Below are positions 16,796-24,748 of a stretch of DNA of 64,000 bases, in pieces. Numbering within the stretch: position 1 is the stretch's first letter; each line of letters starts with the position of its first letter. The notes under the pieces were generated by a model that was not told the DNA's origin, ran no database searches, and was given only the letters and a program-made list of their open reading frames with translations. Position numbers and translations under genes: made by a program. The stretch spans positions 1,550,001-1,614,000 of the forward strand of contig NZ_CP017014.1 in NCBI RefSeq assembly GCF_001767395.1, read 5' to 3'. The DNA comes from Rhodococcus sp. WMMA185. Lineage in GTDB: Bacteria > Actinomycetota > Actinomycetes > Mycobacteriales > Mycobacteriaceae.

Positions 16796-18465
16796 CGAAA
16801 GTGGACGTGCAGCAGGTGAAGGAATGGCTCGATGCACTGCCGAGTGGAGCACGTGCCCGTGACTACAGCGAGCAGTGGAACGAGTTCAGTTCGATATCCG
16901 AGCCTTTGGTCACGGTCTTCGGATCTTATGACACCGGAAAGAGCTCGTTGATTCGCCGAATTCTTGTGGATGGTGGTGTAACAGTGCCAGATTGGCTGAC
17001 CATCAGTGGACGGCACGAGACGTTCGACGTCAACCAAGTGGAGTGGGCCGGCTGCCTTCTGCGAGACTCGCCTGGGCTCGCGGTCGGGGCGGAAGACGTG
17101 CGTGGCGAATCGAACACGAGACTCGCTCGGGAAGCCATCAACCTAACCGACATTGCCGTCGTCACGGTTTCCCCTCAGTTGGCGACCGGTGAACGCGATG
17201 TAGTCGAGGAGATCATCGGTCGTGGCTGGACCGGAGAGAGTCTGTGGTTTGTGATCTCGCGTTTCGATGAAGCGGGGGTCGATCCGGACGACGATCTTGA
17301 CGGGTATCGGCAGCTAGCAGGCCGGAAGATCGAGGAACTCAGGGAATCTCTGGGCTTTTCGTCCGACTATCCCGTTCACGTGGTGTCGCAGGACTTCGCC
17401 CAGTTCGCGGGCGCGTCGAGAGACGTGGAAGCAGGTATTTGGGACGACTCGCGCGAGTGGGACGGCATGGATGCCCTGGAGCGCGAACTCGAGCGAGTCG
17501 GAGAGCGGGGTGTCGCTGCCATCAGAGGAGCGACGGAGGAGCGATACTGGCGCAATGTCGCTCGGAGTGTGACGGAGAATCTGAAACTCCAGTTGGCGGA
17601 GTCGAATAGCCTCCTCGTCGCAGCCGATGAGGCCACGGTTCGGCACCAGCAGTCGGTCACAGCACTTGGCAGCGTTGACAGCGCGGCCAGAGCGGACTTG
17701 CATGGCGTGTTGGGGCAATCGGTCAGGATGGCATTCGCTGGCGGATCGCGGAACGTAGAAGAAGTTGTGGCGGACCTGCAGTCGACGCTGGACAACTGGT
17801 ATCAAAAGCACTATCGAAACCTCGAACGGCTTCTGCAGGACGTGACGAAGTCCTCTGAGCGGCAGAAGAAGCAGCTCTCATGGAAAAAGCTCGAGGAGGT
17901 CGCGTCGGCACTTCGCAACGGAAGCGACCCCGCTCCGGCCGCCCGGATCGAGGCGATTGCTCCGGTTGTGGACAAAATCGGCACCTCGCTGGTCGAAGCG
18001 CTACGCGAGTACGAACGCCGCGGACCGGCCGGTACGGCCGCGAGAGGCGCCGTAGGTGCCGCGAGGATTGGCAAATCCGGCCGGGAGGCTCTGTCGCTTG
18101 GGGATCGTGTTCAAGTCGCTGCCGCAGTGTTGCCGATCGCCGTAGAGATAGTCGGAATGATTGATGAACATCGAGCCAAGCGAGAATCTGAGGAACAGGA
18201 GCGCTCGGCCGTCCAACTTCAGGCGGACAAGCTCGTCAATGAAGCCAGTAATCTTGCGCTCGCCGGGTGGACGCAGGTGGTCGCCGAGACGCGGAACGAG
18301 ATCTCCGATATCGATGGTGTAGCACAGGCTCTACTCTCCGACGGACTGCGTGACTCTGTTGAGAAGATTCGTGCCGGGATCGCTGAAGGAGATCGAATAC
18401 TAGATGGTGGTGTCCGCGCTTCCCCTCTGATCGGTACGATCGATCGCCCGAACACGGATGGTTGA
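16792..18465 (+). CDS. Third dynamin-like GTPase
   Basis: A 557-residue protein whose GTG overlaps the preceding stop (GTGA), indicating translational coupling. G1 is GSYDTGKSS at residues 44-52, G3 is RDSPG at 91-95, and VISRFDEAG near 150 occupies the G4 position, replacing the usual NKxD lysine with arginine-phenylalanine. The rest is helical, with a moderately hydrophobic segment near 440-460. It is shorter than the double-dynamin partner, so a hetero-oligomer of large and small dynamins, as in LeoA/LeoBC, is plausible. GTP binding looks intact. Membrane remodelling upon infection is an inference from the Eleos system. Confidence 0.82.
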   Translation: MTKVDVQQVKEWLDALPSGARARDYSEQWNEFSSISEPLVTVFGSYDTGKSSLIRRILVDGGVTVPDWLTISGRHETFDVNQVEWAGCLLRDSPGLAVGAEDVRGESNTRLAREAINLTDIAVVTVSPQLATGERDVVEEIIGRGWTGESLWFVISRFDEAGVDPDDDLDGYRQLAGRKIEELRESLGFSSDYPVHVVSQDFAQFAGASRDVEAGIWDDSREWDGMDALERELERVGERGVAAIRGATEERYWRNVARSVTENLKLQLAESNSLLVAADEATVRHQQSVTALGSVDSAARADLHGVLGQSVRMAFAGGSRNVEEVVADLQSTLDNWYQKHYRNLERLLQDVTKSSERQKKQLSWKKLEEVASALRNGSDPAPAARIEAIAPVVDKIGTSLVEALREYERRGPAGTAARGAVGAARIGKSGREALSLGDRVQVAAAVLPIAVEIVGMIDEHRAKRESEEQERSAVQLQADKLVNEASNLALAGWTQVVAETRNEISDIDGVAQALLSDGLRDSVEKIRAGIAEGDRILDGGVRASPLIGTIDRPNTDG

Positions 18466-18467
18466 AC

Positions 18468-19214
18468 ATGAGAACATTGGGCATTGATCTGGCCGCCGAG
18501 CCCGTGAAAACGGCCGTCGCGTGGGTCGATTGGAGCCAAGACTCCGCTCGTGTGGTTGGCCTCCGGCTCGGTGCGACCGACGAGCAACTAGTCGAGGCGG
18601 TCGTCGGCGCCGACAAGTGTGGGATCGACGCACCTTTCGGGTGGCCCGATGCGTTCGTCGACTTCGTGTGCGCTCACCGTGCGCGACAACCCCGTCTCGA
18701 ACTCGAGTTGGGGAGTAGAGCGGGCCGGCTCCCCCTGGTTCGCCGGCGTACCGATCGTGTTGTCCACGAGTTGACCGGGGTCGTGCCGCTCAGCGTCTCG
18801 GCTGATCGGATTGCGCACGTCGCCCTCCGGTGCGCCGGATTGCTGGCGCGACTCGATGCGGCGGGCATTGACGTCGATCGTGTCGACGGTTCAGTGGTCG
18901 AGGTCTATCCGGCGGCGGCGCTGCAGCAGTGGGGCTGCCGGTTCCGTGGATACAAGGGATCGGCCAATCGGGCGGCTCTGGTCGACATGGTCGCGCACTT
19001 AGCCGAGCAGATGGGACGCTTGGACTTCGGTGCCTTCCGGGGGACCTGTGAGGCGTCGGATGACGCATTCGACTCGGTCGTTGCGGCGGTTATCGCCCGA
19101 GCAGCGGCCCTCGGGCGAACGTGTGGGCCGGAAGAACCGGACCGGGGCGTGGTCGGACGTGAGGGCTGGATTCACCTGCCGGAGGGAACGCTCTCAGGGC
19201 TCGTATCGCCCTGA
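18468..19214 (+). CDS. DUF429 family protein (predicted RNase-H-fold nuclease)
   Basis: A 248-residue DUF429 protein. The opening LGIDLAAEP and the GIDAPFGWPDAF segment near residue 46 carry the conserved acidic residues of the family, and the late SDDAFDSVVAAVIARA segment carries further conserved Asp residues. ATG 18468 lies 2 nt after the GTPase stop, so this gene belongs to the dynamin operon; an in-frame TTG at 18462 is less likely. DUF429 has been predicted to have an RNase-H-like fold, but its substrate is not known. Its coupling to dynamin-like GTPases suggests an effector, regulator or passenger of that system. Confidence 0.8.
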   Translation: MRTLGIDLAAEPVKTAVAWVDWSQDSARVVGLRLGATDEQLVEAVVGADKCGIDAPFGWPDAFVDFVCAHRARQPRLELELGSRAGRLPLVRRRTDRVVHELTGVVPLSVSADRIAHVALRCAGLLARLDAAGIDVDRVDGSVVEVYPAAALQQWGCRFRGYKGSANRAALVDMVAHLAEQMGRLDFGAFRGTCEASDDAFDSVVAAVIARAAALGRTCGPEEPDRGVVGREGWIHLPEGTLSGLVSP

Positions 19215-19239
19215 GTTGGCTCCCTGTCACGGGATCTCG

Positions 19240-19380
19240 GGCGCGCTCCTGACGCGGTTGACTCGTGGTTGCCGGAGAATTGCGTGAATGCAACGCCTGC
19301 ATCTCGTAGCGGATGTCGTTGGTAGTGAACGAGAATGCGTCACTGCCGCTTGCTGCCGCGCCGGCAAGTCCGAGTACGGC
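19240..19380 (-). pseudogene. Relic of the 3' end of a YVTN-propeller lipoprotein gene
   Basis: Read on the minus strand, this stretch gives FSFTTNDIRYEMQA, nearly the C-terminal FTTNDIGYEMQA of the lipoprotein at 45322-46788. The DNA string gatgtcgttggt and flanking bases match with indels, and the following codons align to its last 20 residues after a frame correction. No start or upstream body is present. It is a small fragment left from a duplication or insertion event, located exactly between the dynamin operon and the ADP-ribose module. Confidence 0.65.
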
Positions 19381-19393
19381 AGGCCGGTCCCGT

Positions 19394-20092
19394 TCAATCT
19401 GTAAGCATCCCAGCCGCTCCGGCTGACAGCTCGGCGTCTGCTCCACGGCAGAACAGTTCGGCCGGCCGCCCGGCCCCGCTGCTCGACATCTGTCCGGTTG
19501 CCTGGATCGCGTCGATGACGAGTCGCCGGAACGAATCCTTGGGTAGTGGCCGGTCGAAGACGGTCTCGTACAGGTGGCGGAGTTCGAGCACGGTGAAGGT
19601 GTTGGCGAGCAGCCCAGATGGGTCGACCCGGCGAGCGTACCGGGCACGTAGATCGTCGACCGCGCGCGAGACCATGTCGGCGTGGTCGAAGGCCATCGTC
19701 GCCGTCGCCGTCCTTCCGTCGATGCGGACCAGCGTGGCGTCGGTCGGAAGTTGGTCGCGGCGCAGTGTCGCACGGTGCGCCATCGACAGCACCCATCCGC
19801 GTGCGTCGCGTTCGGGGGAGTCAAACATCGCGAGCTGATGGAAGTCGGTGCCGACCAGTCCGGCCTTGGTGCGCAGAGCGCGTTCGGCCGCGTCGGCCAG
19901 CCGCTCGCCGGGGCGTAGGAAGGAACCCGGAAGTGCCAGAGCGTCATCGGGTCTTTCGACAACCAGGACGTGGAGCTGGCCGGCATGCACGGTGAGGACC
20001 GCCACGTCGACGGCTACGGACGGCCGGGGGTAGTCGGTGAGCGCCTTGCCGTCGGCATCGCGCCACTCGGTTGGTGCGGCGTGTGGAGTCAC
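19394..20092 (-). CDS. NrtR-like Nudix-domain transcriptional regulator
   Basis: A 232-residue protein with an N-terminal Nudix-like domain (VAVDVAVLTVHAGQLHVLVVERP, then ALPGSFLRPGERLADAAERAL, a degenerate Nudix box at about 55-77) and a C-terminal winged-helix region near 160-215 (TFTVLELRHLYETVF, DSFRRLVIDAIQATGQ). This architecture is that of NrtR, which represses NAD-related genes and is released by ADP-ribose. The Nudix box lacks the full REXXEE catalytic signature, consistent with a sensor rather than a hydrolase. It starts at GTG 20092 and is divergent from the ADP-ribosylglycohydrolase gene; the 63-bp gap holds two inverted repeats suited to its binding. Control of the module and of itself by ADP-ribose is inferred. 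Confidence 0.85.
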   Translation of the reverse strand: MTPHAAPTEWRDADGKALTDYPRPSVAVDVAVLTVHAGQLHVLVVERPDDALALPGSFLRPGERLADAAERALRTKAGLVGTDFHQLAMFDSPERDARGWVLSMAHRATLRRDQLPTDATLVRIDGRTATATMAFDHADMVSRAVDDLRARYARRVDPSGLLANTFTVLELRHLYETVFDRPLPKDSFRRLVIDAIQATGQMSSSGAGRPAELFCRGADAELSAGAAGMLTD

Positions 20093-20100
20093 CCTTGCAG

Positions 20101-20122
20101 ATTAGCGCAATGGTGATCTAAT
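20101..20122. promoter_or_regulatory. Candidate NrtR operator 1
   Basis: A 22-bp imperfect inverted repeat with arms ATTAG (20101-20105) and CTAAT (20118-20122). It shares most positions with the site next to it, from which it is separated by one base. It lies 9 bp upstream of the regulator start codon. Confidence 0.7.
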
Positions 20123-20123
20123 G

Positions 20124-20145
20124 TTTAGAGCGAATGCGATCTAAA
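20124..20145. promoter_or_regulatory. Candidate NrtR operator 2
   Basis: A 22-bp inverted repeat with arms TTTAGA (20124-20129) and TCTAAA (20140-20145). It directly abuts the GGGGGG ribosome site of the ADP-ribosylglycohydrolase gene, so protein bound here would block transcription and translation start. The pairing of two sites of equal length between divergent genes fits an autoregulated repressor. Confidence 0.75.
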
Positions 20146-20155
20146 GGGGGGTTCT

Positions 20156-21550
20156 GTGAGGTTGTCCGAGGAACGAACCGACCGTGGCGCGGGAGTGCTC
20201 CTCGCGACCGCGGCCGGTGATGCGCTCGGTGCCGGCTACGAGTTCACGACGCCGGGTCCCGATGTGGCGATCGAGATGATCGGTGGAGGAATCGGTTCGT
20301 TCGCCCCAGGTGAGTGGACCGACGATACGTCGATGGCGATCGCGATTGCGGAGGTTGCCACGACCGGCGTCGACATATCCGGTGGCCCGGGGTTGGATGC
20401 GGTTGCGGCGCAGTTTGTTCGGTGGTATGAGTCGGGGCCGCCCGACATTGGGATCCAGACGTCGGCAGTTCTGTCGAACCGGCCCGCGTCGGCTGACGAG
20501 ATGCGGCAGATCGCCTGGGCTCTTCCGGGGCGCAAGGGAGGCAACGGGTTGCTCATGCGGACCGCCCCGGTCGCGCTGGCCTACCTCGGCGACGTTGACG
20601 GGTGTCTGCGGGCGGCGCGGGCGATCAGTTTGCTCACCCATCACGACGAACGTGCTGTCGAGGCGTGTGAGATGTGGACCTACGCTATCCGTCACGCAGT
20701 TTTACACGGCACGTTCGACGGTGTACGCGAATACCTCGCGGAGGCCACGGCGTCGGCGCGTGAGTACTGGGCGCCTCAACTCGACCTCGCCGAACGGGGC
20801 GCACCGGCGGACTTCCCGAACAACGGATGGGTTGTCCATGCGCTGCTGACCGCGTGGTGGGCCATCACCACCACGGACGCGTCGGGGCCCGAGCACCTCG
20901 AGCAGGCACTGGAGCGGGCGGTGCGTGCCGGTCACGACACCGATACGACTGCAGCGATTGCCGGAGGGCTACTCGGGGCGCGGTGGGGTGCATCGGCGGT
21001 CCCGGCGCGCTGGCGCCGGATGTTGCACGGCTGGCCCGGCTACCGTGCGGAGGATCTGGTGCGTCTGGGTGTGCGCACGGCGTGGGGAGGCGACGATCGC
21101 GAGGGGTGGCCGTCGTCGCCCACCGTCGACTACGGGCGCTACGACACCGGACGCCGCGCGGTGCACCTGCATGACGACGGCGTCGTTCTGGGGGGAGCGG
21201 ACCTACTAGTCGACGACCGGTTCGACGCCGTTGTCAGCCTGTGCCGCACCGGTACCGCCCCGGTCGCCGGTGAGCACATTCCGTTCTGGCTGATCGATGC
21301 CGGCGAGGAACGCAACCCGAATCTCGAATTCGTCATCGGCGATGCCGCCCGAACCGTGCTGCGATTGCGGCAGCAGGGGCTGACCGTAGCGCTGCACTGC
21401 GTCGAGGGACGCAGCCGCACCCCCGCGGTGGCTGCGCGTTATTCGATGCTGTTGGGGCACAACCCCGATGACCTTCTCGAAGCAATGCCCTGGGCGCGCC
21501 CGAACCCGCGGCTGTGGAAGGTCGCCACCACACCGAAGGAGTCCGCATGA
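20156..21550 (+). CDS. ADP-ribosylglycohydrolase (DraG family) fused to a Cys-based phosphatase domain
   Basis: A 464-residue fusion. Residues 1 to about 300 are a DraG-type ADP-ribosylhydrolase: AAGDALGAGYEF near the start, EWTDDTSMAIAIAE around 53-66 and GHDTDTTAAIAGGLLGA around 261-277 supply the Asp/Thr metal ligands. Residues about 330-464 form a dual-specificity-phosphatase-like domain with the signature HCVEGRSRT, catalytic Cys415 and Arg421. GTG 20156 follows a G-rich ribosome site. The ATGA overlap with the macrodomain gene shows coupling. Together the two domains could remove ADP-ribose and a phosphate from one substrate, for example phosphorylated ADP-ribose products of nucleic acid repair; that is inference. 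Confidence 0.88.
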   Translation: MRLSEERTDRGAGVLLATAAGDALGAGYEFTTPGPDVAIEMIGGGIGSFAPGEWTDDTSMAIAIAEVATTGVDISGGPGLDAVAAQFVRWYESGPPDIGIQTSAVLSNRPASADEMRQIAWALPGRKGGNGLLMRTAPVALAYLGDVDGCLRAARAISLLTHHDERAVEACEMWTYAIRHAVLHGTFDGVREYLAEATASAREYWAPQLDLAERGAPADFPNNGWVVHALLTAWWAITTTDASGPEHLEQALERAVRAGHDTDTTAAIAGGLLGARWGASAVPARWRRMLHGWPGYRAEDLVRLGVRTAWGGDDREGWPSSPTVDYGRYDTGRRAVHLHDDGVVLGGADLLVDDRFDAVVSLCRTGTAPVAGEHIPFWLIDAGEERNPNLEFVIGDAARTVLRLRQQGLTVALHCVEGRSRTPAVAARYSMLLGHNPDDLLEAMPWARPNPRLWKVATTPKESA

Positions 21551-22491
21551 CCGTCATCGAAATCGCACACGGTGACATCACCCGGCAGAGGGTGGACGCC
21601 ATCGTCAACACCGCCAACTCGTCGCTACTCGGCGGCGATGGGGTGGCCGGCGCAATCCACCAAGGTGGGGGACCGGCGATCCTCGAGGCGTGCCGGACCC
21701 TTCGGGCCACGTCGTTGCCTGACGGGCTCGCCGAGGGCGCAGCCGTTGCGACGACGGCGGGAGAGCTGCATGCGACGTGGGTGATCCATACTGTCGGGCC
21801 ACGGTATTCGTCGAGCGAGGACCGCAGCGAGGTGCTGCAGTCGTGCTACCGGCGCAGCCTCGCTATCGCCGACGAACTCGGCGCCGAGACGGTCGCGCTC
21901 CCGCTCATCTCTTCGGGCAGGTGGCCGAAGAGGGACGCCGTGACGCAGGCCGTCGCCGCCATTCGGGCCGCGCGGACGAACGTCCGCGTCGTGAAATTCG
22001 TCGTGTACGACCGTGCAGTTGCCGATCTCCTGCGCCGCGCGGTCGACCTGTTCAGGCCGTTCACGCCCTCGGTCGAGGGCCGGCCCGCCGTCGGCCCGCT
22101 CAGCGAGCGACGCGACGCGCCATCGACCGCGCTGACAGTCGACCAGACCGAGGACGATGAGGACGATCCGGGCCTCCCGCCGGCCCTGATGGCACTGATC
22201 CACCTCGATCCGGGCGGGCACGGATTGCTCACTGCGCACGAGGTCGCGACGGTGTGTGGCCATGACCGGGACGCAGTCCTCGAGTATTTGAAGATCACGC
22301 AGGAACGAGAGATTGAGTGGCGGAAGTCCGCGGAAACAGCAATCGGTGAGGGTGATTTGGAGGAAGCCGATGCGTGTGAGTACGAGTTGCGGGCCTGGGC
22401 GCGGACGTATCAATCGCTGCGGTCGGCACTGCGGGTGATCGCCCTACCTGATGCCACACGGGCCGCGGCCAAGCAATCACCGGCGCCGTGA
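21547..22491 (+). CDS. Macrodomain protein with helical C-terminal extension, copy 1
   Basis: A 314-residue protein starting within the stop of the previous gene (ATGA). Residues 1 to about 170 are a macrodomain of the MacroD/YmdB type: IVNTANSSLLGGDGVAGAIHQGGG at the start of the fold supplies the ADP-ribose loop, and LISSGRWP the distal loop. The usual second glycine of the GGGGV loop is replaced (GGDGV). Residues about 220-314 are a helical domain of unknown role shared with copy 2. Macrodomains hydrolyse ADP-ribosyl-ester, O-acetyl-ADP-ribose or ADP-ribose-1''-phosphate. The setting between a DraG-phosphatase and a HAD phosphatase favours processing of ADP-ribosylated nucleic acids or proteins. 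Confidence 0.88.
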   Translation: MTVIEIAHGDITRQRVDAIVNTANSSLLGGDGVAGAIHQGGGPAILEACRTLRATSLPDGLAEGAAVATTAGELHATWVIHTVGPRYSSSEDRSEVLQSCYRRSLAIADELGAETVALPLISSGRWPKRDAVTQAVAAIRAARTNVRVVKFVVYDRAVADLLRRAVDLFRPFTPSVEGRPAVGPLSERRDAPSTALTVDQTEDDEDDPGLPPALMALIHLDPGGHGLLTAHEVATVCGHDRDAVLEYLKITQEREIEWRKSAETAIGEGDLEEADACEYELRAWARTYQSLRSALRVIALPDATRAAAKQSPAP

Positions 22492-22529
22492 CACCATGCG
22501 CCCGGCGCTGCGCCCAGACGACGACGGCG

Positions 22530-22758
22530 CGATCATGGCTGGTCACGAATTCTGGGTGGTCCTGGACGACGCCGCCCGCACCATGCCGCGATTGCGGTAG
22601 CAGGGGCTGACGGTGGTGATGTACTGCGTCGAAAGACGCAGCTGTACCCCCGCACCGTTCTCGATGCTGCTGGGGCGCAATGAACGACACAGAGGCGATC
22701 GGCTGGACTCGCCCGAACCCGCGGCTGTGGAAGGTCGCTACCACACAAAGGAGTACGC
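22530..22758 (+). pseudogene. Decayed duplicate of the phosphatase-domain 3' end
   Basis: This interval repeats roughly 21270-21546: gacgccgcccgcacc, ccgcgattgcggnagcaggggctgac, gctgctggggc and cgaacccgcggctgtggaaggtcgc occur in the same order and lead into the second macrodomain start as in the original. An in-frame TAG, indels and loss of the catalytic signature (YCVERRSCT in place of HCVEGRSRT) show it is dead. It records a tandem duplication of phosphatase tail plus macrodomain gene. Confidence 0.85.
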
Positions 22759-23757
22759 ATGACCGTCATCGAAATCGTGCGCGGTGACATCACCCGGCAG
22801 AGGGTGGACGCGATCGTCAACGCCGCTAACTCGTCGCTACTCGACGGCGGCGGTGGGGTGGACGGCGTAATCCAACGGCGCGGGGGACCGGCCATCCTCG
22901 AGGAGTGCCGGACCCTACGGACCACGACGTTGCCGAATGGGCTCGCCGAGGGAGCGGCCGTTGCGACGACGGCGGGAGAACTGCCCGCGAAGTGGGTGAT
23001 TCACACCGTTGGGCCCCGGTACTCCCGGCAGGAGGACCGCAGCGAGGTGCTGCAGTCGTGCTACCGGCGTAGCCTCGCCGTCGCCGATAAACTCGGCGCC
23101 GAGACGGTCGCGTTCCCGCTCATCTCGTCGGGTACGTTCCGGTGGCCGAAGGGTGATGCCGTGACGCAGGCCGTTGCCGCCGTCCGAGCCGCTCGGACGA
23201 ATGTCCGCGTCGTGAAGTTCGTCGCGTACGACCGTGAGGTCGCCGACCTCTTGCATCGCGCGGTCGGCCGGTTCAGCGTTCGCAACCCCAACGTCGGCAA
23301 CCGGGCGCCCGACAGCCCTCTCCGCAATAGAGACGATGTGCCGTCGAGTACACCGACGTACGCCGGCAGCCGAGACGATGCGGAGGATGAGAACGAACAG
23401 GATTTTCCGCCGGCCCTGTCGACACTGGTCCACCTCGACTCGGAGGGGTACGGATCGCTCACTGCGCATGAGGTTGCGTCGGTGTGCGGCCACGACCGCG
23501 ACGCGGTCCTCGACTACCTGCAGATCACGAAGGAACAGGAGATCGTCTGGCTCGAGTCCGCGGAAACAGCTCGCGGCAAGGGTGATTCGGAGGAAGCCGA
23601 CGTGTGTGAAATCGAGGCGCGGGCCTGGGCACAGACGTATGAGTCACTGCGGTCGGCATTGTGGCTGATCGTGCTACCGGACGTAACGCGTGAGGCGCCG
23701 GTCGCGGCCAAGCACTCACCGACGTCTCGGCTCTTGCCGAGGATGCGCCCCGAGTAG
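22759..23757 (+). CDS. Macrodomain protein with helical C-terminal extension, copy 2
   Basis: A 332-residue paralogue of the protein at 21547-22491, alike over its full length. The ADP-ribose loop reads IVNAANSSLLDGGGGVDGVIQ, with a complete GGGG and Asn-Ala-Asn that look more canonical than in copy 1. A distal loop of slightly different length (LISSGTFRWP against LISSGRWP) and changed positions in the substrate site suggest different substrates. It has its own ribosome site (AAAGGAG, about 7 nt before ATG). The linker between macrodomain and helical domain has diverged most. Confidence 0.88.
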   Translation: MTVIEIVRGDITRQRVDAIVNAANSSLLDGGGGVDGVIQRRGGPAILEECRTLRTTTLPNGLAEGAAVATTAGELPAKWVIHTVGPRYSRQEDRSEVLQSCYRRSLAVADKLGAETVAFPLISSGTFRWPKGDAVTQAVAAVRAARTNVRVVKFVAYDREVADLLHRAVGRFSVRNPNVGNRAPDSPLRNRDDVPSSTPTYAGSRDDAEDENEQDFPPALSTLVHLDSEGYGSLTAHEVASVCGHDRDAVLDYLQITKEQEIVWLESAETARGKGDSEEADVCEIEARAWAQTYESLRSALWLIVLPDVTREAPVAAKHSPTSRLLPRMRPE

Positions 23758-23831
23758 ATCAACGGGACGTCGTCGTCCCCCACTGCTCCAGAGGAACGTT
23801 TTCGACCGGCGGTAGATCAAGGAAACACCAT

Positions 23832-24275
23832 ATGACACAGAGCCCTGCGCGGACCGTGGTCTTCGACATGGACGGCACGCTGGTCGATACCCGCTCGATC
23901 GTGCATCACCTGTTCGAGGAGCCCCGCAACTACGACGACTTCTACACGTTCGGCGAGTTCTGCCCGCCAAACAAGTCCGTCCTCGCGATGGCAGAGGGGT
24001 TGCATGAGCGCGGATACGAGGTCGTCATCGTCACCGGTAGGGACGGGGCGTGGGTCGGTCAGACCGAACGCTGGCTCGCCAAGCACTTCCCCCAGCACGC
24101 CGGACTGTACATGCGCCGGAAAGGTGATCGGCGTCCGGGGCATGTCGTAAAGGAGGAGATCCTGATCGAACTGCTCGAGGCCTGCAAAGAGATTCTTTTC
24201 GCCGCCGATGACGATCCGAGCATCCTCGAGATGTGGGAGCGCAACGGCATCAACACGATCCACGTAACCCGATAG
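23832..24275 (+). CDS. HAD-superfamily phosphatase, polynucleotide-kinase 3'-phosphatase-like
   Basis: A 147-residue HAD phosphatase with motif I DMDGT (Asp12, Asp14), motif II VTGR near 74, and motif III/IV Lys with AADDDPSI near 130. The small, capless form and the order of motifs resemble the phosphatase domain of polynucleotide kinases (T4 Pnkp type). It lies 74 bp after macrodomain copy 2 on the same strand, so it is probably the last gene of the ADP-ribose operon. Removing 3'- or 2',3'-phosphates from broken RNA or DNA would fit this context; a nucleotide phosphatase is the alternative. Confidence 0.78.
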   Translation: MTQSPARTVVFDMDGTLVDTRSIVHHLFEEPRNYDDFYTFGEFCPPNKSVLAMAEGLHERGYEVVIVTGRDGAWVGQTERWLAKHFPQHAGLYMRRKGDRRPGHVVKEEILIELLEACKEILFAADDDPSILEMWERNGINTIHVTR

Positions 24276-24454
24276 GGAGCGACCGTGAGTGGACCGGAAG
24301 GATCCCTGGCAGACCATTCCTTCCATGTCTTCCCCACTCGGACGTGCACGAGAGCGCGTAGCCCTCTGGATTTTTGAGTCTGGGCCCGACCTCCAGTGCG
24401 TTGGGCGTGCTGCTAGGTTGTCCGCCGGGGTGACCGATCCGAGGGGGCTGTTGA
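24276..24454. other. Intergenic boundary between the ADP-ribose and T7SS-effector modules
   Basis: About 180 bases with no supported gene. GAGGGGG at about 24441-24447 is the ribosome site of the next gene. Confidence 0.4.
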
Positions 24455-24748
24455 TTGAACGTTGATGTCGAGATGCTGCGGGGGTTCGCGGACGCGGTGA
24501 GCGGGGTTTCCGAATCGATTGCCGGGATCGACGTGAGTTCCCCGTTCGCGGATTCTGAGGTGGCGTTGCCGGGAACCGAGTTCGCGAAGGTCTGCGTGGC
24601 CGGCGTCCAGGAGACTTCCGCGGCGTTGAGGAACCTGCACCTCCGGCTGACAGAGGTGTCAGAAATCGCAAAGGGCACAGCAGGAAAGTACGAGGTGTCC
24701 GAGACCGACTTCACCGGCATGTTGCGTGCCATGGATGTTCCGTCGTGA
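24455..24748 (+). CDS. EspC-like type VII secretion target
   Basis: A 97-residue protein from TTG 24455, chosen for the GAGGGGG about 8 nt upstream and for the open frame. It is predicted to be a two-helix protein (MLRGFADAVSGVSESIAGI, then FAKVCVAGVQETSAALRNLHLRL) and ends with a Y-x3-E type secretion motif (YEVSE near residue 82), as in EspC/WXG100 ESX substrates. The GTG of the next gene overlaps its stop. A small secreted partner of the following WXG protein is the likely role. Confidence 0.75.
   Translation: MNVDVEMLRGFADAVSGVSESIAGIDVSSPFADSEVALPGTEFAKVCVAGVQETSAALRNLHLRLTEVSEIAKGTAGKYEVSETDFTGMLRAMDVPS

Noticed and set aside
12961-19214. Calling the dynamin operon Eleos outright
   Set aside because: Domain content is similar but the protein sizes and the DUF429 gene do not let me assign it without a profile search.
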